9,847 nucleotides of DNA from LMUY01 sp964244655 (GTDB taxonomy: Bacteria; Pseudomonadota; Alphaproteobacteria; Acetobacterales; Acetobacteraceae): NCBI GenBank assembly GCA_964244655.1, contig CAXTJU010000110.1, positions 1 to 9,847 of the forward strand, written 5' to 3'. Of this stretch, positions 1 to 7,728 are shown piece by piece. Below the pieces are notes generated by a model, which did no database searches, was not told where the DNA came from, and saw only the letters and a list, made by a program, of their open reading frames with translations. Both the position numbers and the translations under genes were made by a program. Positions within the stretch are counted from its first letter, which is position 1. Each line of letters starts with the position of its first letter.

Positions 1-1308
1 GCCGCCATCGGCGCGTGCGGGCAGATGCACGCGACAGTGCTGGTCGATGCGGACGGCAATCCGGCGCTGGACGCGGTGCCGCTCTGGAACGACAAGCGCA
101 ACCGGGACACGGTTGAGCGCTTCACCCGTGAGCAGCCCTGGGAGGCGCTGCTGCCGGTGGCCGGCAACCCGCCCTCCGTGGCGTGGTGGGGCTTTAAGCT
201 GCGCTGGCTCAAGGAGCATTGCCCGACGGAGTATGCGCGCACCGCCGCCGTGCTGTCGGCCAAGGACTGGATCAACTTTAGTCTGACCGGCGAGATGGCG
301 ATCGACGCGCCGGAGGCGTCCTGCACCTATCTCTACGACGTGGCCGCAGGCGGCTGGAGCCTCGCGCTGGCGGACCGGCTGGGCATCGACCCGGCGCTGC
401 TGCCCAGGGTCCGCGAGCCTCAGGAAATCCTGGCCGGCATCTCGCGGCAGGCGGCAGTGGAGACCGGCCTGCCCGAGGGCGTCCCCGTCGTCGTCGGCAT
501 CAGCGACTACCCCGGCGCCCTGCTTGGATCGGGCGTTATCGCGCCCGGGCTCGCCTCCGACGTCACCGGCACCTCCACGCTGCTGACCTTGTGCACGGCC
601 GCCCCCGTGCTCGACCCGGCGATCAGCAACGTGCGCGGCGCGCTGCCCAACTGGTCGGCCTTCACCATCCTCGATGCCGGGGGCGACGCCATGCGATGGG
701 CCAGGCGCGCCTTCCATGAGCAGGCTTACGACTACGACCGTATCGTCTCGCTCGCCGCCAGCGCCCCGGCGGGTGCCGGCATGATGCTGTTCCTGCCCTA
801 CCTGAGCGGCGAACGCCTCGGCGCCCGCACCAATGCGCGCGCCCAGTTCATCGGCCTGACCAGCGGCCATGGCGCGCCCCACTTGCACCGCGCGGTGATG
901 GAAGGGGTGGCCTTCGCCGCCGCGCGCAACCTGCGGATCATGGAACGCGCCGGCAACCGGCTGGACCGCATGATCGCCGCCGGCGGGGGCGCCAAGACGA
1001 GGCTCTGGCTGGAGATCAAGGCCAGCCTGTATGGCTGCCCAATCCTCACCACGGCGGCCGAGGAATGCAGCGTGCTCGGCTGTGCGATGCTCGCCGGGAC
1101 GGGCGTGGGCTTCTTCCCCGACCTTTCGGCGGCGGCGTCCAGGTTGGTGCGCTTCACGGGCGAGATCCTGCCCAATCCGCGCTGGGTGGACACCTACGCC
1201 CATCTCACGCCGGTATTTGATCAGGCCTACGAGAACAGCCAGGCTTATTGGACCCTGCTCGAAGCAGCGGAAGGGGCTGCCAGCCTCGCGCCGCCGCAAA
1301 CCGCCTGA
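1..1308 (+). CDS. FGGY-family carbohydrate kinase (xylulokinase-like), 5' partial
   Basis: Cytoplasmic ATP-dependent kinase expected to phosphorylate a sugar or ketose. The reading frame is open from base 1, so the start and about 60-70 N-terminal residues (including the usual DxGTTS-type phosphate loop) lie upstream; the first internal ATG at 25 is inside the conserved GQMH motif and is not the start. In the visible 435 residues: GQMH (7-10) and PLWND (27-31), typical of xylulokinase-like FGGY_N domains; candidate catalytic Asp in GISDYPG (codon 505-507); TGTST nucleotide-binding turn in the C-terminal domain; and the GGGAKTRLW signature near the C-terminus. It ends at TGA 1306-1308, just upstream of the SDR gene, so the two are probably co-transcribed. 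FGGY kinases act on xylulose, ribulose, glycerol, gluconate, erythritol and others; the substrate is not resolved here. Family assignment is firm, xylulokinase identity is not. Confidence 0.9.
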   Translation, partial: AAIGACGQMHATVLVDADGNPALDAVPLWNDKRNRDTVERFTREQPWEALLPVAGNPPSVAWWGFKLRWLKEHCPTEYARTAAVLSAKDWINFSLTGEMAIDAPEASCTYLYDVAAGGWSLALADRLGIDPALLPRVREPQEILAGISRQAAVETGLPEGVPVVVGISDYPGALLGSGVIAPGLASDVTGTSTLLTLCTAAPVLDPAISNVRGALPNWSAFTILDAGGDAMRWARRAFHEQAYDYDRIVSLAASAPAGAGMMLFLPYLSGERLGARTNARAQFIGLTSGHGAPHLHRAVMEGVAFAAARNLRIMERAGNRLDRMIAAGGGAKTRLWLEIKASLYGCPILTTAAEECSVLGCAMLAGTGVGFFPDLSAAASRLVRFTGEILPNPRWVDTYAHLTPVFDQAYENSQAYWTLLEAAEGAASLAPPQTA

Positions 1309-1312
1309 ATGC

Positions 1313-1317
1313 AAGGA
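1313..1317 (+). promoter_or_regulatory. ribosome binding site for the SDR gene
   Basis: AAGGA lies 6 bases before GTG 1324. It overlaps the upstream ATG (1309-1311) region just after the kinase stop and has correct spacing only for the GTG, so it argues for translation starting at 1324. Confidence 0.6.
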
Positions 1318-1323
1318 CAGCCC

Positions 1324-2103
1324 GTGCCCACATACCTCGACAAGTACAACCTCGCCGGCCGGACTGCCGTGGTCACCGGCGCCGGCCGCGGCATCGGCCA
1401 CGCCTGCGCTGAGGCGCTTTCGGAGGCCGGTGCCCGCATCGTGTTGCTTGAGCGTGACGAGGTCGCCGCGCGGGAGGGCGCCGCAACCCTGGCCGACGCA
1501 GGCGCTGACGTGTCATGGCGCATCGTGGACGTGACGGACCCGGCCGCTCTCGAAGCCTCTGCCACGGCGATCGAGCGCGACATCGGCGCGGTGGACATCC
1601 TCGTTTGCAGCGCAGGCATCGCGATCAGCGGCGTGGCCGCCGAGGCCGCCACGAACGAGCAATGGCGCCAAGTGATCGACATCAACCTGAACGGCGTATT
1701 CTGGTCCTGCCGGGCGTTCGGGCACGCCATGCTGGAGCGGCGGCGCGGCGCCATCGTCAACATCGGGTCGATGTCCGGGCTGGTGGTGAACCGTCCGCAG
1801 GAGCAAGCCTCGTATAATGCGTCGAAGGCCGCCGTGCACCAGCTGACCAAGTCGCTGGCGGCCGAGTGGGCGTCGCGCGGCATCCGGGTCAACGCCGTCG
1901 CGCCGACGTATATAGACACCCCGATGACCCGCTACGGTATGCAGGACGAGGTCTTGAGGCGGGCCTGGCTCGATGCGACGCCCATGGGCCGCGTCGGCAC
2001 CACGGACGAGGTTGCGTCCGTGGTGCTGTTCCTTGCCTCCGACGCCGCCAGCCTGCTGACCGGCAGCATCGTGGTCGCCGATGCCGGCTACACGTGCTGG
2101 TGA
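1324..2103 (+). CDS. SDR-family polyol dehydrogenase (galactitol dehydrogenase-like)
   Basis: Classical short-chain dehydrogenase/reductase, 259 aa from GTG 1324 (264 aa from ATG 1309, which lacks a Shine-Dalgarno sequence). Rossmann glycine motif TGAGRGIG at 18-25; the Asp of VDVTD (about 69) for the adenine ring; CSAG at 95-98, where most members have NNAG or NSAG; catalytic Asn in INLNG (about 121), Ser in NIGSMSG (about 149), and Tyr164/Lys168 in YNASK. The SMSG, VNRPQ and AVHQLT blocks and the aromatic C-terminus (GYTCW) resemble, from memory, Rhodobacter sphaeroides galactitol dehydrogenase and related threitol/polyol dehydrogenases. Likely reaction: NAD-dependent oxidation of a sugar alcohol to a ketose, fitting the kinase upstream. 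It lies 15 bases after the kinase stop and 31 before the next gene, indicating an operon. Cofactor preference and substrate are inference. Confidence 0.88.
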   Translation: MPTYLDKYNLAGRTAVVTGAGRGIGHACAEALSEAGARIVLLERDEVAAREGAATLADAGADVSWRIVDVTDPAALEASATAIERDIGAVDILVCSAGIAISGVAAEAATNEQWRQVIDINLNGVFWSCRAFGHAMLERRRGAIVNIGSMSGLVVNRPQEQASYNASKAAVHQLTKSLAAEWASRGIRVNAVAPTYIDTPMTRYGMQDEVLRRAWLDATPMGRVGTTDEVASVVLFLASDAASLLTGSIVVADAGYTCW

Positions 2104-2120
2104 GCAGCATGGCTTCCTGC

Positions 2121-2127
2121 AAGAGGA
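2121..2127 (+). promoter_or_regulatory. ribosome binding site for the FAD oxidase gene
   Basis: AAGAGGA stands 7 bases before ATG 2135. An in-frame ATG at 2081 would overlap the end of the SDR gene and has no such site, so 2135 is preferred. Confidence 0.6.
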
Positions 2128-2134
2128 TCACGGG

Positions 2135-3559
<1,425 letters not shown>

Positions 3560-3636
3560 GACATCATCTTCCGGTCCTGCCTAGCCGCCTGCGTGTGGAA
3601 GCCGGTGAGAGCTGCAGGCTGTTATGGGCTGTGTTC

Positions 3637-3768
3637 AAGTCAGTCAAGTGGCACTGGAGCAATGGACAGACCGAAGAGCAGATCAATCGGCTCAAGACCA
3701 TCAAACGCCAGATGTATGGCCGCGCTGGTCTCGATCTGCTGGAGCGCAGGTTCCTGCTCGCGGCATGA
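3637..3768 (+). pseudogene. C-terminal remnant of an ISL3-family transposase
   Basis: The last ~44 codons of a DDE transposase: W-SNGQTEEQINRLK followed by IKRQMYGRAGLDLLERR and a TGA at 3766. SNG-x-E-x-xNRLK-x-xKRxMYGRA is the characteristic C-terminal block of ISL3-family (DDE_Tnp_ISL3) transposases. Everything upstream, including the rest of the catalytic core and the zinc-binding N-terminus, is missing: the preceding gene ends only about 80 bases earlier. The 5' boundary of homology is uncertain (recognisable from about 3650). Bases after the stop (TGATCACCAAAAGCTGCC) look like the short tail between such transposases and their right end, but no partner inverted repeat is visible. Not functional. 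Confidence 0.8.
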
Positions 3769-3788
3769 TCACCAAAAGCTGCCAAGAC

Positions 3789-3899
3789 CCCACAATCTGT
3801 GAGACTATAGCGCGTGCCGAACCCACACTGAGTGAGACTCAGCCCACGCTTTAGTGAGATGAACCAAGATCATCGGTCCTTGCCCACATTGCGCGAAAC
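3789..3899 (+). repeat. four imperfect 17-bp direct repeats, likely IS-end remnant
   Basis: Copies begin at 3789, 3822, 3843 and 3883, with consensus CCCACAxTGxGTGAGAC. Copy 2 (CCCACACTGAGTGAGAC) is the best. Copy 1 shares 15 of its 18 bases; copy 3 has one extra base and a T at its last position; copy 4 (CCCACATTGCGCGAAAC) matches at 13 of 17. Spacing is irregular (33, 21 and 40 bases), unlike a CRISPR. Multiple short repeats at the ends of an element are known for some IS groups (for example IS21) as transposase-binding sites; that reading is inference. The rest of the 224-bp gap between the ISL3 remnant and the MFS gene shows no coding potential. Confidence 0.6.
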
Positions 3900-3943
3900 G
3901 AAGGTCAGGGCTCAGAGAAGATGCTTTTCTAGCTAAACTGATG

Positions 3944-3959
3944 GCGAGGCTCGCCTCGC
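3944..3959. repeat. short perfect inverted repeat downstream of the MFS gene
   Basis: GCGAGGC-TC-GCCTCGC, 34 bases past the MFS stop codon on that gene's strand. It could fold as a 6-bp stem with a 4-base loop in the MFS transcript. No clear U-run follows, so it is at best a weak candidate for an intrinsic terminator or an RNA 3'-end stabiliser. Confidence 0.3.
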
Positions 3960-3992
3960 TCTGAGCGCGCTGTCAGCATGGCGATGAGACTG

Positions 3993-5360
3993 CTACGGCC
4001 ATGTCGGCCCGGCGGCTGGGCCTTCGTTTGGCTTGGCTAGGACGGGCAGTGCCCTCGTAGCGCGCAGCAAAGGGCTGCGCAAAGCTGCAAACGTGAGGAC
4101 CATTCCGCCAACACCGGCGAGGCCGAGAGACGCGCGCAAGCCGGCGTGGTCTCCAAGCCAGCCTCCGATCAGCGCCCCAGGCCCGGCGGGGATCAGGATC
4201 AGCCAACGCATCGTGCTCGTCATTCGCCCCAGCATGGGAGCAGGTGTCACCGCCTGCCGCAGCGATATGAAGTTGACGAAGATCAGCACCGCGCCGATGC
4301 CGAGCAGTGTTAGGTCGACGCCCAAGACGACGACTCCCCAGAAGCCGGTGGGAGCGGCGGCGAGCATCAGCCATCCGCAGGAACAGAGGCCGAACCCCAG
4401 CGCGAGGCAGGATCCCGGGCCGAGGCGGCGGCTCAGGCGTCCGCCGACCAAGCTTGCGAACACCGTCCCGACCCCGAGGCACACGTAGCTGAGGCCGACG
4501 TTCTGCGCGGACAGGCCCAGCGTGCGGGTCGCGAACACGATGTTCACGACGACTGCCGAATTATAGCAGAACTGCCACGCTGCCACGCAGCAGGCGAGCA
4601 CCATCAGCAGGCGGTTGGCACGCACGAAGCGCAGGCCGGCCTTCATCTCCGGCCAGAATCGGCCGCCGGGGCGTGGCGCCGGCTCGTCAACGCGGATCCC
4701 ACCCAGGATCGCGGCGGACAGGAGCAGCAGGGCGACGTTGAACAGCAGCGCGACCGGTATGCCCAGCAGTCTGATCAGCGCGCCCGCAAGCCCAGGACCC
4801 GCGACTTCCGCCCCCGAACTTGCCAGGGCGTTCTTGGCGTTCGCCTCGATCAGCCGATCGCGCTTGACGATCTGCGTCAGCACGATCTGCGAGGCGCTGC
4901 CGGCGGTCGCGTTGACGAGGCCGATCGTGAAGGCGACGAGGCAGAGCCAGTCGATGGACAACAGGCCCGTCCACCAGGCGAACGGGACGCTCGCGGCGGC
5001 GCAGGCGAGCGTCGCCTCGCCGGCAATGTAGACCGGCAGCTTGCGCACCCGATCAAGCCAGACCCCGGTTGGCAGCGAGAACAGTACGAAGGGCAGGGTC
5101 TCCATGGTCGTGAGCGCGCCCATCTGCGTGGGCGAGGCGTGCAGCGTCACCGCGGCCGTCAACGGCAGCGCCAGCACCATGATCTGCGCCCCGAACGAGC
5201 TGGTCAGCACCGACAACCACAGGCGACGGTAGACGAGATCGCGCAGCAGGTCGTTCGAGGCTAACGCGAGGCCTGCACGCAGCGCGGCGGCGGCACGCAC
5301 GAGATGAACCTGGAAAGCAGCCTCCTCCTTCGTGCGGCTCCGGGGCCACTCCCTGTTCAT
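3993..5360 (-). CDS. MFS transporter (MFS_3 / drug-proton antiporter-like exporter)
   Basis: 455-aa inner-membrane protein starting at ATG 5360; an alternative TTG two codons upstream is less likely because AGGA sits 6 bases before the ATG. After a ~40-residue soluble N-terminus come alternating hydrophobic helices consistent with about 10-12 transmembrane segments. MFS motif A-like GVWLDRVRKLP lies at 99-109 in the loop after helix 2, and a related GGRLSRRLG lies in the second half. The block RDRLIEANAKNALASSGAE-x-AGP (168-189) is typical of the MFS_3 group that includes the enterobactin exporter EntS and macrolide-efflux-like proteins. Substrate unknown. The nearest same-strand gene is the epoxide hydrolase, 395 bases upstream, too far to assume one operon. 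Frame is intact with no degeneration. Confidence 0.88.
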   Translation of the reverse strand: MNREWPRSRTKEEAAFQVHLVRAAAALRAGLALASNDLLRDLVYRRLWLSVLTSSFGAQIMVLALPLTAAVTLHASPTQMGALTTMETLPFVLFSLPTGVWLDRVRKLPVYIAGEATLACAAASVPFAWWTGLLSIDWLCLVAFTIGLVNATAGSASQIVLTQIVKRDRLIEANAKNALASSGAEVAGPGLAGALIRLLGIPVALLFNVALLLLSAAILGGIRVDEPAPRPGGRFWPEMKAGLRFVRANRLLMVLACCVAAWQFCYNSAVVVNIVFATRTLGLSAQNVGLSYVCLGVGTVFASLVGGRLSRRLGPGSCLALGFGLCSCGWLMLAAAPTGFWGVVVLGVDLTLLGIGAVLIFVNFISLRQAVTPAPMLGRMTSTMRWLILIPAGPGALIGGWLGDHAGLRASLGLAGVGGMVLTFAALRSPLLRATRALPVLAKPNEGPAAGPTWP

Positions 5361-5366
5361 GCCCAA

Positions 5367-5370
5367 TCCT
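5367..5370 (-). promoter_or_regulatory. ribosome binding site for the MFS gene
   Basis: On the minus strand AGGA precedes ATG 5360 with a 6-base spacer, fixing the start two codons inside the longest open frame. Confidence 0.5.
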
Positions 5371-5755
5371 GCTCTTCGCCGCGGAAGTTCGAGCGGGAAG
5401 ACTTAGGCATGACGATGTGGGCAATGCCCGTGGCTGCCGAGCAGAGTGAAGTCGTCCGCGTGGTCGAACGCCGTTGAAGCCGGAGCGCAGGCGCACTTGC
5501 TGCCGGGTAGTGTCCCAGCTCAGAGGTCAGGGCCTTGCCCCGGACCCGCAGGAATCGCTCCTGGACCCGCATCCGCCTTAGCCGGTAGCGCGGACCGCGT
5601 CGCCCGGAGACTCCGCACCAGACAAGTGGTTTCCAGAAACTCCACCTTTGGCGGGTCGAGGGCAAAGCTTCTGCCTCCCTGCTTAATTTCAAATCCGGGA
5701 TGCTGCGACCAGGGTTTCGAGTCGACCAGGATCGACGGGTGCGGACGGCGGGAGG
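5371..5755. other. non-coding or degenerate stretch between hydrolase and MFS genes
   Basis: No gene here is convincing. Two minus-strand frames are open. One (79 codons) starts at ATG 5759, overlapping the hydrolase stop as ATGA, and runs to 5520; its second half is low-complexity Gly/Pro/Ala. The other (111 codons from a TTG at 5692 to 5357) is Arg-rich and runs into the MFS start. Neither has a recognisable domain or a good Shine-Dalgarno sequence. A third short minus-strand frame ends at 5403 with a His-rich tail (GSHGHCPHRHA). GGACCCGCA occurs twice, at 5542 and 5563. The MFS promoter must lie somewhere here, but no clear -35/-10 pair is seen. It may be a decayed gene or a dispersed repeat. 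Confidence 0.4.
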
Positions 5756-7027
5756 TCATTGGCCATCCAGATGTCTCGCGAAAGCCCGGAGGTCGTGGGC
5801 ATAGGCGTCAGGTTGCTCCCAGCCGGGGAAGTGGCCGCCATGCAGCTGCATTGTGTACCGCTGGACGTTGTAGAATCGTTCCGCCCATTCTCTAGGCACG
5901 ACCACCAGCTCCTTCGGCCACATGCAGAGGGCGGTCGGTACGCCGACGTGATCGCCTGGCCGGAAGGGAGGCCGGAAGTGGGCGGCCTCGTAGTAGAAGC
6001 GCATCGAGGAGCCGATCGTCTCCGTCGCCCAGTAGACCATCAGGTTGTCGATGAGCATGTCGGCTGGGAAGACCTGCAGCAGATCGTCGCCGTGATCGCT
6101 CCAGGAGTGGAATTTCTCGACGATCCAGCTGGCGAGGCCCACGGGCGAGTCCGCGAGCGCGAACGCGAGCGTCTGTGGCCTGGTGTATTGCAGGTGTTCG
6201 TAGGCGCCCTCCTCCGCCTCCCAGCGAGAGGAGCGGGCCTGGTACGCCTTCTCAGCTTCGGTCAGCGGCGGCGAATTTTGTGTCAGTGGCGGGTCCACGA
6301 CCGCCGAGACATGAATGCCCCGGACGGCATCCGGATGCTTCAGGGCCAGACGTGCGGCGATGCCGGCGCCGATGTCGGTCCCGGACGCGATGTAGCGGGC
6401 GTAGCCAAGGTGTCTGGTCATCAGCGCGTGGAACAGATCCTCGGTGTTCACCTGGTCGGGACGCGTCGGCCGATCCGAGAGACCGAACCCGGGGAGTGCC
6501 GGGATCACGACATCGAAGGCATCCTCCGGCGAGCCGCCGAACGCCGCAGGGTCGGCAAGCCGTGGCGCGAGCTTTCCATACTCGACGAAGCTGGATGGCC
6601 AGCCGTTCATCAGCAGTAGCGGCCTCGCTCCTGGACCGCGTCCCTTCAGGATCCGATAGTACACGCCGAACCCGTCGATCGTCGCCCGGTACTGCGGCAG
6701 GGCGTTGAGTCGCTGCTCCGCAGCATCGAAATCGTAGCCGGTTCGCCAGTGATCTACGAGCGCCCGCAGGAACCCCCTGCTCGTTCCATACTGCCAGTCG
6801 GTCGTCACGGCATCGCTCCAGCGCACCTCGGCAAGCCGCCGTTCAAGGTCCTCCTTGAGGGGGCGCCCGAAGCGGAACCGACACTCCTGAGCTGACATCT
6901 GCTGGCTGGCTCCCTTGCCCGACGCCGTGGTTTGCAGGGTGGCGATTACCGCAGGGACTGCGAGCGCAAGGCGCCTGCGGCTGACGAGTGCGTCTGGCCG
7001 TCCCTTGATGACTGATGGCGTTACCAT
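5756..7027 (-). CDS. epoxide-hydrolase-family alpha/beta hydrolase with Tat signal
   Basis: 423 aa from ATG 7027. The N-terminus carries SRRRLALAV (16-24) followed by a hydrophobic stretch to about 36, a plausible twin-arginine export signal, supporting this start over the internal Met44. EHN (epoxide hydrolase N-terminal) domain about 48-150, then the alpha/beta core with cap. Putative catalytic residues: nucleophile Asp218 in SGTDIG, acid Glu373 in MWPKEL, base His399 in GGHFPGWE, and cap tyrosines in VYWATETI (about 332) and FYYEAAH (345-346). The oxyanion HGxP motif, normally HGWPGS, reads NGWPSS at 141-146. Known EHN members hydrolyse epoxides to diols; the natural substrate here is unknown. 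Transcribed divergently from the CGNR gene. The frame stays open upstream to 7441, but that part is antisense to the CGNR gene and is not coding. No strong Shine-Dalgarno sequence precedes 7027. Confidence 0.85.
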   Translation of the reverse strand: MVTPSVIKGRPDALVSRRRLALAVPAVIATLQTTASGKGASQQMSAQECRFRFGRPLKEDLERRLAEVRWSDAVTTDWQYGTSRGFLRALVDHWRTGYDFDAAEQRLNALPQYRATIDGFGVYYRILKGRGPGARPLLLMNGWPSSFVEYGKLAPRLADPAAFGGSPEDAFDVVIPALPGFGLSDRPTRPDQVNTEDLFHALMTRHLGYARYIASGTDIGAGIAARLALKHPDAVRGIHVSAVVDPPLTQNSPPLTEAEKAYQARSSRWEAEEGAYEHLQYTRPQTLAFALADSPVGLASWIVEKFHSWSDHGDDLLQVFPADMLIDNLMVYWATETIGSSMRFYYEAAHFRPPFRPGDHVGVPTALCMWPKELVVVPREWAERFYNVQRYTMQLHGGHFPGWEQPDAYAHDLRAFARHLDGQ

Positions 7028-7074
7028 GTAAGCATACTCAACGGTAATTGCCGGATGGGCAAGGGGGGAGTTCC
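7028..7074. promoter_or_regulatory. divergent intergenic region with candidate operator dyad
   Basis: The 47 bases between the hydrolase start (minus) and the CGNR gene start (plus) must hold at least part of both promoters. Near its centre, 7042-7053 reads CGGTAATTGCCG, an inverted repeat with one mismatched pair (T7045/G7050). A dyad between divergent genes, one a putative DNA-binding protein, is a reasonable operator candidate. No convincing -35/-10 pair was identified on either strand. Confidence 0.4.
7061..7070 (+). promoter_or_regulatory. ribosome binding site for the CGNR gene
   Basis: Purine-rich AAGGGGGGAG lies 4 bases before GTG 7075. It decides for GTG 7075 over an in-frame TTG at 7048, which falls in the dyad and has no such site. 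Confidence 0.6.
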
Positions 7075-7596
7075 GTGCCGGAACATCACGCAGCAACGCC
7101 AGGCGGGCTCCGCAATCTGGAGTCGTTCCTCTGGCACGACTTCGAGGAAGGCCCTGGCGGCTGGACCACCTGGGTGCGGCGAACAATGCCGCAAATCGCG
7201 GACGCGGCCGCACTGGCTGCGTTCGATCACGGAATACAGCTTCACGTGGCACTGAGATCGCTGGAGGCGGCCAACAACGGCGTCGGAACGGGCGAAGCGG
7301 GGGCGAGCCGCGAGACGCTGAACCGCCTCGTCGACCGCTACGCCATCCGACCTCGCCTTGATGACGATGGAGAGGTCTCGCTTGTCTCGGACGTGTCCGA
7401 GGATCCGGTCGCCTCGCTGATCCTTGCAGCGCTGGAGGCAATGAGTTCCGCGAGCTGGAGGCGGTTCAAGCTCTGCCGTGAGCCGACCTGCCGGGCCTCC
7501 TACTACGATGCGTCCAAGGCGGCGGTGAAGACCTGGTGCTCGATGGCGACCTGCGGCAGCCGGAACAAGATGCGGCGATACCGCGCCCGAGGTTAA
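7075..7596 (+). CDS. CGNR zinc finger / ABATE-domain protein, putative regulator
   Basis: 173 aa from GTG 7075. The N-terminal two thirds match the ABATE (stress-associated, formerly DUF1470) layout in size and position, with little recognisable at motif level. The C-terminus is a clear CGNR zinc finger: Trp128-x-RFKLC, Cys134 and Cys139 (CREPTC), YYDASK, then Cys155 and Cys160 (CSMATC) followed by GSRNKMRRYR. The namesake CGNR tetrad is CGSR here, with Ser for Asn. Four zinc-binding Cys are present. Proteins of this family are generally treated as transcriptional regulators, though few are characterised. The divergent arrangement suggests control of the epoxide hydrolase gene and itself (inference). 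The gene ends 46 bases before the left inverted repeat of the IS1182-type element and appears complete. Confidence 0.82.
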   Translation: MPEHHAATPGGLRNLESFLWHDFEEGPGGWTTWVRRTMPQIADAAALAAFDHGIQLHVALRSLEAANNGVGTGEAGASRETLNRLVDRYAIRPRLDDDGEVSLVSDVSEDPVASLILAALEAMSSASWRRFKLCREPTCRASYYDASKAAVKTWCSMATCGSRNKMRRYRARG

Positions 7597-7642
7597 CGGC
7601 TGAGGGTCAGAAGTGACGTGGTTTGTATTCCTACCATGTGCC

Positions 7643-7670
7643 GGAAAAACGGCCGGATACTGTTGGCGAA
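7643..7670 (+). repeat. left terminal inverted repeat of the IS1182-type element
   Basis: 28 bases beginning GGAAAAACGG and ending GTTGGCGAA. Against the complement of the right end, 23 of 27 aligned positions match, with one single-base gap; outside GGAAA the similarity stops. Confidence 0.75.
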
Positions 7671-7717
7671 ATCGGCAGCCTGGCCCAGGCGGGCGGCGTT
7701 GGGTAGTTTTCCTGCCC

Positions 7718-7722
7718 GGAGG
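7718..7722 (+). promoter_or_regulatory. ribosome binding site for the IS1182 transposase
   Basis: GGAGG is 6 bases before ATG 7729. This places the start 37 codons inside the longest open frame, whose upstream part runs outside the IS end. Confidence 0.65.
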
Positions 7723-7728
7723 CCGCCC

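Noticed and set aside
3789..3899. CRISPR-like array
   Set aside because: Repeats are too short, too divergent and irregularly spaced, and no cas gene is present.
3902..5533. AGGTCAGGGC shared between 3902 and 5524
   Set aside because: A 10-base match is expected by chance many times in a window of this size and composition.
7028..7441. 138-codon upstream extension of the epoxide hydrolase frame
   Set aside because: It is antisense to the CGNR gene, Arg/Pro-rich and without homology features; the Tat-like signal starting at ATG 7027 gives a natural N-terminus.
7618..7728. N-terminal extension of the IS1182 transposase
   Set aside because: It begins outside the left inverted repeat and lacks a ribosome site, while GGAGG precedes ATG 7729.
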